Positions 58,860 through 64,000 of a stretch of 64,000 bases of DNA are shown here, one piece after another. The position numbers and the translations under genes are program-made. The DNA lies in the NCBI GenBank assembly GCA_963575745.1, contig CAUYUJ010018482.1, forward strand, positions 448,314-512,313, written 5' to 3'. The stretch is from Prorocentrum cordatum (Eukaryota; Sar; Dinophyceae; Prorocentrales; Prorocentraceae). Each line of letters opens with the position of its first letter. Position 1 is the first letter of the stretch. The notes under the pieces are model-generated. The model worked only from the letters and a program-made list of their open reading frames with translations. It was not told the DNA's origin and made no database searches.

Positions 58860-59257
58860 TCCCCCTCCTCCTCCTCTCCTCCTCCTCCCTCCTCCTCCCC
58901 TCCTCCTCCTCCTCCTCCTCCTCCTCCTCCCCTCCTCCTCCTCCTCCCCTCCTCCTCCTCCTCCTCCTCCTCCTCCTCCTCCTCCTCCTCCTCCTCCTCC
59001 TCCTCCCCTCTCCTCCTCCTCCTCCTCCCTCCTCCTCCTCCTCCTCCTCTCTCTCCTCCTCCTCCCTCCTCCTCTCTCCCCCTCCCCCTCCCCCTCCTCC
59101 TCCTTCTCCTCCTCCTCTCCTCCTCCTCCTCCCTCTCTCCTCCTCCCTCCTCCTCTCCTCCTCCTCCTCTCCTCCTCCTCCTCCCCTCCTCCCCCTCCCC
59201 CTCCCCCTCCGCCTCCTTCTCCTCCTCCTCCTCCTCCTCCTCCTCCTCCTCCTCCTC
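58626..59257. repeat. CCT/CTC microsatellite, about 630 bp
   Basis: CTC triplets with CCCT interruptions and a few CCG units. Pro/Ser/Leu and Glu/Gly frames are by-products. Confidence 0.97.
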
Positions 59258-59282
59258 CGGCCTTCTGAGGAATCGCCTCTCT

Positions 59283-59509
59283 GGGCCTCCTAGATGGGTG
59301 CCGAGTAGATGGGGTTGGGGGATCGCGCCATATCGCCGCTGCATCGGCGGTGCAGCTCGATGCGGGGCCCGATTTTCTCCATGCCGGCGTCGCCGATGCC
59401 CCGCCGATGTCGGTGATGCATCCCCGATGCGTCGTCGATGCATCGCCGATGCATCGGCGATGTGGCGCGATCCTCCGACCCCATCTACTCGGACCCCATC
59501 TGGGAGGCG
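59283..59509 (+). mobile_element. T5 element, copy 4
   Basis: GGCCTCCTAGATGGGTGCCG and GGACCCCATCTGGGAGGC are the arms; the inside has GATGCATCGCCGATGCATCG. Confidence 0.8.
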
Positions 59510-59812
59510 TCTAGCCTCTGTCTTCGGATAAGGCGCAAGCAACTTCTCAGAAGGCCGGATACCTTCCGAGCCTCAGGCGGAGGTCCGTACCCTCTGAGTT
59601 CCCCCCGGGGGCTCGCCGCGCCGAGACCCGGCGCGAGCAGTCCCGTGCAGCCCTGGGCATCGGACGCCAGAGTTCGGTGGCCACATGCGAACCCTGCCCC
59701 GCCACGCCGCGAGCTCTGAGGGGGGAGGCGAGGGCTCACTTCTCTCGGGACGTCCCGAACGGAGCGAGCCCGGGGTGGTGGGGGTGTGCTTCGCATGTGG
59801 CCTCCTAGGAGT
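59510..59812. other. Spacer, nothing assigned
   Basis: Open in several frames through composition; no support for a gene. Confidence 0.25.
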
Positions 59813-60003
59813 TCTCTGGTCGCGGCCGACAGGGTCGGTCGCTACCGCTACCGATGTTTGATTCAGATTCCGGGATCGGCCGCGAGCGATCTGCTTCAAG
59901 ATCGGACGCGACCTGTCGGTCGTGACCGATTTTGGAATCGGTCGCGATCGGTCGCGACCGATTTGGAGTGCTCATCGGTCTCTTCCGATCGCGACCGAAA
60001 CGA
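59813..60003 (+). mobile_element. T22 element, richest copy
   Basis: GGTCGCGACCGAT and GATCGGACGCGACC words repeat about eight times in both orientations (GGTCGCGATCGGTCGCGACC near 59939), bounded by GGTCGCGGCCGACAGGGTCG. Confidence 0.6.
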
Positions 60004-60045
60004 CCTATGTTTGGGTTGGCTCAACTCTGCGCAGCGTCCGTCAGG

Positions 60046-60228
60046 GGTCTTCGGACGGGGCCAGGACGAGGATCAATCCGTTCCAGAGCGTTCTGGAAAG
60101 CTTTCAGAGCGCTCCAGAACGCTCTGAGAAGGCCGCGGCGCCAGAGACATCCTCTAGAGCCGCCAGATCTCAGAGATTCTCGACTTATCCCCACCCGATG
60201 TTATCCTCGGCCTGGCTTCGTCTTAGTC
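60046..60228 (+). mobile_element. T21 TIR element, intact copy
   Basis: GGACGGGGCCAGGACGAGGA and TTATCCTCGGCCTGGCTTCG are the ar ms. Inside, CCAGAGCGTTCTGGAAAGC and CAGAGCGCTCCAGAACGCTC form tandem palindromes. Confidence 0.75.
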
Positions 60229-60470
60229 TTGTCGCCCGAGCCCGTCCAGGCCCAACCCCATCGAATCTCGCAGGCGGCTTCTCTCTCCCAACCCCCGACT
60301 TTTCCGACGAAAAAGGAACCTCTCAGTAAAGGAGGGGAGCCTTGGGATACACCCCCAGAGGGATTAATCGCACGCACCCCAATCGAGGATGGACGCCTCC
60401 CCATCCGATATCCCAGGGTTGGGCTCCAAATCTTTTGTCCGTTCGACAACCCCACGAAGCTTGGGATAGG
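60229..60470. other. Spacer, nothing assigned
   Basis: No arms or domain recognised. Confidence 0.3.
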
Positions 60471-60634
60471 GTTTAATCGGGCATGTCCCCCTACAGGAGG
60501 AATATTCATAAGTAGTAAAAATAGCCTGGGGACGATGTTTTTTTCCCAGTTGTTGTGCCAATTTGTATGTTTTTTTTTGAATATTTGTTTATCGTCGCCC
60601 AAAGTCCGCCTGTAGGAGCACATGCCCGCCCTGA
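60471..60634 (+). mobile_element. T4 TIR element, copy 7
   Basis: TTTAATCGGGCATGTCCCCC and GTAGGAGCACATGCCCGCCC are the arms; the interior is T-rich. Confidence 0.8.
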
Positions 60635-60795
60635 GGATGGGTCATGTCCCCCATGGAGGCCCTCCCCCCTTTGGGGGTCGCGGCGAGGGCCGCGCTCCGC
60701 GCGTCGCGACCTGGGGCAGAGCGGTGGCCCTTGGCAGAGGGGCGGGCGCGAGGGCGCGATCGGGAGCCCTGAGGCGGGGGTTGCCCCCCCCCCCC

Positions 60796-60958
60796 GAGCA
60801 AAAAAAAACAACTGGTGTTTTTCTACACACATCCCCCCCCCCCAATTTCAATGGTCAGTGCGGTGCCGATTCTTTTTGTTTTTCGAACTTCGCCGGTCGC
60901 GCGATCAACATTGAAATGGGGGGCCGGGGGGCTCTCCAAACACCAGTTGCTTTTCGCA
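60796..60958 (+). mobile_element. Nested TIR element containing a T16-like pair
   Basis: The outer arms are AGCAAAAAAAAACAACTGGT with GTTT, and AAACACCAGTTGCTTTTCGC. The inner arms CCCCCCAATTTCAATGG and CATTGAAATGGGGGG match T16 at 32246-32367. Confidence 0.7.
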
Positions 60959-60965
60959 CGGGCTT

Positions 60966-61193
60966 GTAGTGCAAGCGGGGGTCAGCCAGAGCGCCCGATC
61001 TTGCAGGATCCTGCAAGGCCAGGGTCGCATCGACCCGGGCTTGGGCGCAGAATCCTGCAGGATCTTGCAGGATCCTTCGCGCGTTGACCGGGGTTTGGGT
61101 GCAGGATCTTGCAGGATCTTGCAGGATCTTGCAGGATTCTGCGAGGCCTGACCGACCCGGGTCTGGATTGACCCGGGTCAGAAGATCCCCGAG
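60966..61193 (+). mobile_element. T9 element, copy 2 (GT...AG ends)
   Basis: It starts GTAGTGCAAGCGGGGGTCAG and ends CGGGTCAGAAGATCCCCGAG. Between are eight or more TTGCAGGATC decamers and ACCCGGGCTTGGGCGCAG. Confidence 0.65.
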
Positions 61194-61250
61194 CGAAGAC
61201 AATCGACTGCGTGTTGCGTCGAAGGGGCTCGATGTTCATAGGAGGGAAGG

Positions 61251-61407
61251 GCACCCATACCTCTACCCTTCGCGCCCGTTTTCCCCTTGTTTGGGCCTCC
61301 TGGGAGGCCCTTGTCGCCACCATTGGATTCGCGTCGAAATTTGGGTCAGAATACACCCCGGGAGAGGTCTGGGGAGTAGCAGTATCCGTACCTTTTCGTT
61401 TCCCCAG
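61251..61407 (+). mobile_element. T1 element, copy 6
   Basis: GCACCCATACCTCTACCCTT and GGGGAGTAGCAGTATCCGTA are the arms, with the core GGCCTCCTGGGAGGCCCTTG. It ends TTTTCGTTTCCCCAG, a good acceptor. Confidence 0.8.
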
Positions 61408-61482
61408 ATGTGTACACGTCGTTTGGTCGCCCAGGGAGCCACTGATCTCGGCAAGGAATTGGGTGTATAGGCGCTTTGACGT

Positions 61483-61700
61483 TCCACTCGGCGGCGCGCC
61501 TGGTGGAGAAGCGAGAGGGGGCGGGCCTTCTCAGACGGCTCGGAAGTCCCGCGGCCTTCGGAGAAGTTCTCTGAGCCCCCCCCGCAGACGCAGCAAGAAG
61601 GACCCTCTCATGAGCCGCGAGGGCTTCCGAGAGGTCCCGCCGCCGTTCCAGCGGGCCCTCGCCTCCTCGCCTCCCCCCCCGCTCGCCGCCGGCACACGGG
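61483..61700 (+). mobile_element. T23 element, copy 2
   Basis: CACTCGGCGGCGCGCCTGGT with GGGCCTTCTCAGACGGCTCG, and CCTCGCCTCCTCGCCTCCCC with CGCTCGCCGCCG, are worn arms of the T23 type. Confidence 0.55.
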
Positions 61701-61874
61701 TCGAGGAAGCTCGGGCGTCCGCACGCCCGGTGCCCCGCGGGCACGCTCGGTGCGCTCCAGCGGGCACGCGCGGCACCGGCGAGGTCGCCGAGCGGGTCCC
61801 GCCAGGGCCGAGCCCGGGAGGGGCCCGTGCGGGGGGGCTGCCTGCCCGCACCAACGGTCATCGCTCTGGCCCTG
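61701..61874. other. GC-rich spacer
   Basis: Open in several frames, with no support for coding. Confidence 0.25.
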
Positions 61875-62076
61875 TATCGGGCCGGGCGAAAGGGGGGGAT
61901 TGGGAGAGGGGGGGTTACGAAATCTGCTGCATGCAGCTGGTTTCGGCCCCACCGAGGGGCCCATTCCTCGATACATGGGCGCCTCCGGCGCCGGGAGGCG
62001 CCGGGAAAATCAGCTACGCGAGCTGATTCTCAAACCCCCCCTTTGCTATCTCCCCCGTTCGCCCGACCCGACTGTA
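61875..62076 (+). mobile_element. T25 TIR element
   Basis: GGGCGAAAGGGGGGGATTGG with AAATCTGCTGCATGCAGCTG, and CAGCTACGCGAGCTGATTCT with ATCTCCCCCGTTCGCCC, pair over about 60 bp. The centre is GGCGCCTCCGGCGCCGGG. Confidence 0.8.
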
Positions 62077-62113
62077 GCAGATCATGCGAGCCTTGCGCGT
62101 GCCTCGGCCAAAA

Positions 62114-62341
62114 TCGAGTCGTGCATGCCCCTCTACAGGAGGAGTATTCAAAACGAGTCCAAACATCCTATGGGGGCGATGTTTCGGCGATTGTTGGCTA
62201 TCCGACCTAAGACCCACAAAAAAAGACACCACCCCACCACCTTGGCATCGCTCGGACGTGTGCATTATTTCTGGACCATCTTGCGAAACATGGACGCAAC
62301 TGAAAACATGCGCGGGGAATGGACGTCCGAGCGATGGCAAG
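62114..62341 (+). mobile_element. T4 left half followed by T3, copy 6
   Basis: GAGTCGTGCATGCCCCTCTA with CAGGAGGAGTATTCAAAACG is a T4 left side. Its right side is missing, and a shortened T3 (62241-62341, TTGGCATCGCTCGGACGTGT to GGACGTCCGAGCGATGGCAA) follows within 30 bp. Confidence 0.65.
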
Positions 62342-62489
62342 CCTACGGCCCTCCATGTTGCGCTACGGCCCATCGGGCGCCGTAGCGTATACAACGAAAA
62401 AGCCCAAACCGGTATGCATGGTAATGTGCTGAGGCCCGTGGGACCGCAGGTGGGGTCGTGCCGTTTGTTTTCTGGTCCATGTCCACGCA

Positions 62490-62643
62490 AGTCCGTTTTT
62501 CGAGTGCATCAGCGCGCGCTAGCGTCTGGTAGTCGACGAGAGAGCGCCGATGTAGCGTCGGTCAGCGCCGAGGCAGCGTCGGTTGGCGCCGACTCGCAAG
62601 AGCCAGCAAGATGACATGGGAGGCTCCCACGAGTTGCCACAGA
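62490..62643 (+). mobile_element. T8 element, copy 4 (left end unclear)
   Basis: CGAGTGCATCAGCGCGCGCT, AGCGTCGGTCAGCGCCGAGG and the right arm GGGAGGCTCCCACGAGTTGC with CACAG. AGCGTCGG units number about three. Confidence 0.65.
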
Positions 62644-62811
62644 ACTTCGGCGAAGGGCCACTCTGACGCGCAGCCGAGGCGAGCAGGACGCGACTCGCCC
62701 GAGAAGCGTGGATGGCAGCCCGAGGCCCGCGGGGGGGCCTTCCGAAGGCCCTCGCTGCGGGGCCCGCGGACGCCCCGCCAGCACGTGTGCGGCTCGGGCG
62801 GGGCTGCCTCT
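62644..62811. other. GC-rich spacer or exon
   Basis: Open on both strands between T8 and T5; no domain. Confidence 0.2.
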
Positions 62812-63023
62812 AGGCCTCCTAGATGGGGGTCGGAGGGGCGCTCCGAAACACCGATGCATCGCCGATGCAGCTTGATGTGGAGCCCGACTTTCTCCGCGCA
62901 GGCGTCGCCGATGCACCGTCGATGTATCGCCGATGCATCGGCGATGCATCGTCGATGTATCGCCGATGCGTTGGCGATGCGGCGCGATCCTCCGACCCCA
63001 CTCGGGCCCCATCTGGGAGGCCT
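62812..63023 (+). mobile_element. T5 element, copy 5
   Basis: GGCCTCCTAGATGGGGGTCG and GGCCCCATCTGGGAGGCC are the arms. ATCGCCGATGCATCGGCGAT recurs exactly near 62929. Confidence 0.8.
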
Positions 63024-63174
63024 CCAGTGCCGACTGGAGCCCGAGGGCGCCTGTGCTCAGACAGGCGCTGTGGGAACAGCATGACGTAGAGGGTTTTTGT
63101 CCGAGCGTCGGCGGACTTCCAGGGGCCGCGCCCCGGGAAACATCGGTGCGCGGCACAGCTGGGTGCGTGACATG

Positions 63175-63525
63175 GTCAGAGCAGGGCGAGGCGGGGCAGC
63201 GCGCTCCCTCAGAGCGCTTTCAGGACCCTGCCGTGGGCCTCCGTGCCGGGCCCAGGGGATGCTGCAGCTGTCCACGACGCGGAAGTTCGGCGCAAACCTT
63301 GGTAGCCTTGTGTGCCCTCACTGCGAGTTCCGTCTCAAGACTGCTTTCGCGTGCGCCAGCGTCTGGTCATCGATGAGAGAGCGCCGATTCGCAAGAGTCA
63401 GCAAGAGTCATGGTCAGAGGAGGGCGAGGCGGGAGCAGCGGGCTCGTTCGGAGCTCTTTTGGCAACCTGCCGTGGGGGCCTCCGTGCTGGGCCCAGGGAA
63501 GCTCGAGCTGCCCACAGCGCGAAGC
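63175..63525 (+). repeat. Tandem duplication carrying a T8 fragment
   Basis: 63175-63280 and 63413-63525 share GGTCAG.GCAGGGCGAGGCGG-like text, CCTGCCGTGGG and CCTCCGTGC.GGGCCCAGGG. Between them (63283-63412) is T8 with CAGCGTCTGGTCATCGATGA and a truncated right arm. Confidence 0.6.
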
Positions 63526-63526
63526 C

Positions 63527-63757
63527 CCCCCCCACCCACCCACCCACCCACCCACCCACCCACACCCACACCCACACCCACACCCACACCCACACCCACA
63601 CCCACACCCACACCCACACCCACACCCACACCCACAACCACACCCACAACCACAACCACAACCACAACCACAACCACAACCACAACCACAACCACAACCA
63701 CACCCACACACCACACCCACCCCACCCACCACCCACCCACACCCACCCACCACACAC
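63527..63757. repeat. CCCACA/CCACAA microsatellite
   Basis: CCCA, then CACCCA, then CCACAA hexamers in succession. Confidence 0.95.
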
Positions 63758-64000
63758 ACACAGAGACACAGAGACACAGAGACACAGAGACACAGAGACA
63801 CAGAGACACAGAGACACAGAGACACAGAGACACAGAGACACAGAGACACAGAGACACAGAGACACAGAGACACAGAGACACAGAGACACAGAGACACAGA
63901 GACACAGAGACACAGAGACACAGAGACACAGAGACACAGAGACACAGAGACACAGAGACACAGAGACACAGAGACACAGAGACACAGAGACACAGATACA
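63758..64000. repeat. GAGACACA 8-bp tandem repeat running off the window
   Basis: About 30 near-perfect copies of CAGAGACA to the window edge. The cysteine-rich minus-strand frames are by-products. Confidence 0.97.

Overview
This looks like nuclear DNA of a dinoflagellate. The window is GC-rich and gene-poor, with long simple-sequence tracts and many short terminal-inverted-repeat (TIR) elements. It also holds a LINE of EEP-RT-zinc-finger layout, and a fragment resembling the dinoflagellate spliced leader upstream of the best gene. The assignment is by inference from these traits. A Prorocentrum-like genome would fit, but the species is not shown by the sequence. There is no bacterial gene order, no rRNA and no convincing tRNA.

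Genes. The only clear host gene is a plus-strand, multi-exon C2-domain gene (2742 to about 6645, 3' end not found). Short isolated exon candidates lie at 37418-37490, 39548-39619, 40400-40500 and 57485-57664 (plus strand) and 48591-49222 (minus strand). A decayed LINE occupies about 11.9-16.76 kb on the minus strand. The tail domain of a second LINE is open at 49980-50861 (plus), and a LINE-like zinc-ribbon and coiled-coil segment lies at 51846-52500 (minus).

Repeats. I recognise about 26 short dispersed families by eye, labelled T1-T26 here; most have TIRs and lengths of 100-430 bp. Main ones: T1 (ends GATACCGCT/AGCGGTATC), T2 (CGCGGATTTCTTGGATC arms), T3 (GGCATCGCTCGGACGT arms), T4 (AGTCGGGC..GTCC arms), T5 (arrays of CGCCGATG), T8 (CTTCGGTGGCAA arms, internal AGCGTCGATT repeats), T9 (TTGCAGGATC repeats), T14 (TAGGCCTACCA arms), T15 (TACGGTAGGTTCG arms with internal GTTCAAGGTTGAAC palindromes). 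Many are nested or split by one another. Simple repeats (GAT, GGT, CCT, GGA, GT, CTGT, GAGACACA and others) take up roughly 7 kb, and a 90-bp minisatellite takes a further 2.2 kb.

Layout: 0-2.6 kb repeats; 2.7-6.6 kb C2 gene with an assembly gap at 6036-6135; 7.6-9.75 kb 90-bp array; 10.9-17.3 kb LINE between two GAT tracts; 18-25.5 kb mixed elements; 26-28 kb GGT tract and 147-bp repeat; 28-41 kb dense TIR elements with scattered exon candidates; 41-42.5 kb lower-GC pentamer island; 43-48 kb TIR elements; 48.6-53 kb LINE-related and coding-like segments; 53-64 kb TIR elements and microsatellites.

How it fits together. Two introns of the C2 gene are almost entirely T8 and T1 elements, with reading phase kept across each. 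In one, the splice donor lies in an apparent target-site duplication. Several other families carry GT at one end and AG at the other. The window is therefore best read as a record of introner-type elements (intron-generating transposons, known from dinoflagellates and other algae) making introns. No expression data are available to confirm any splice site.
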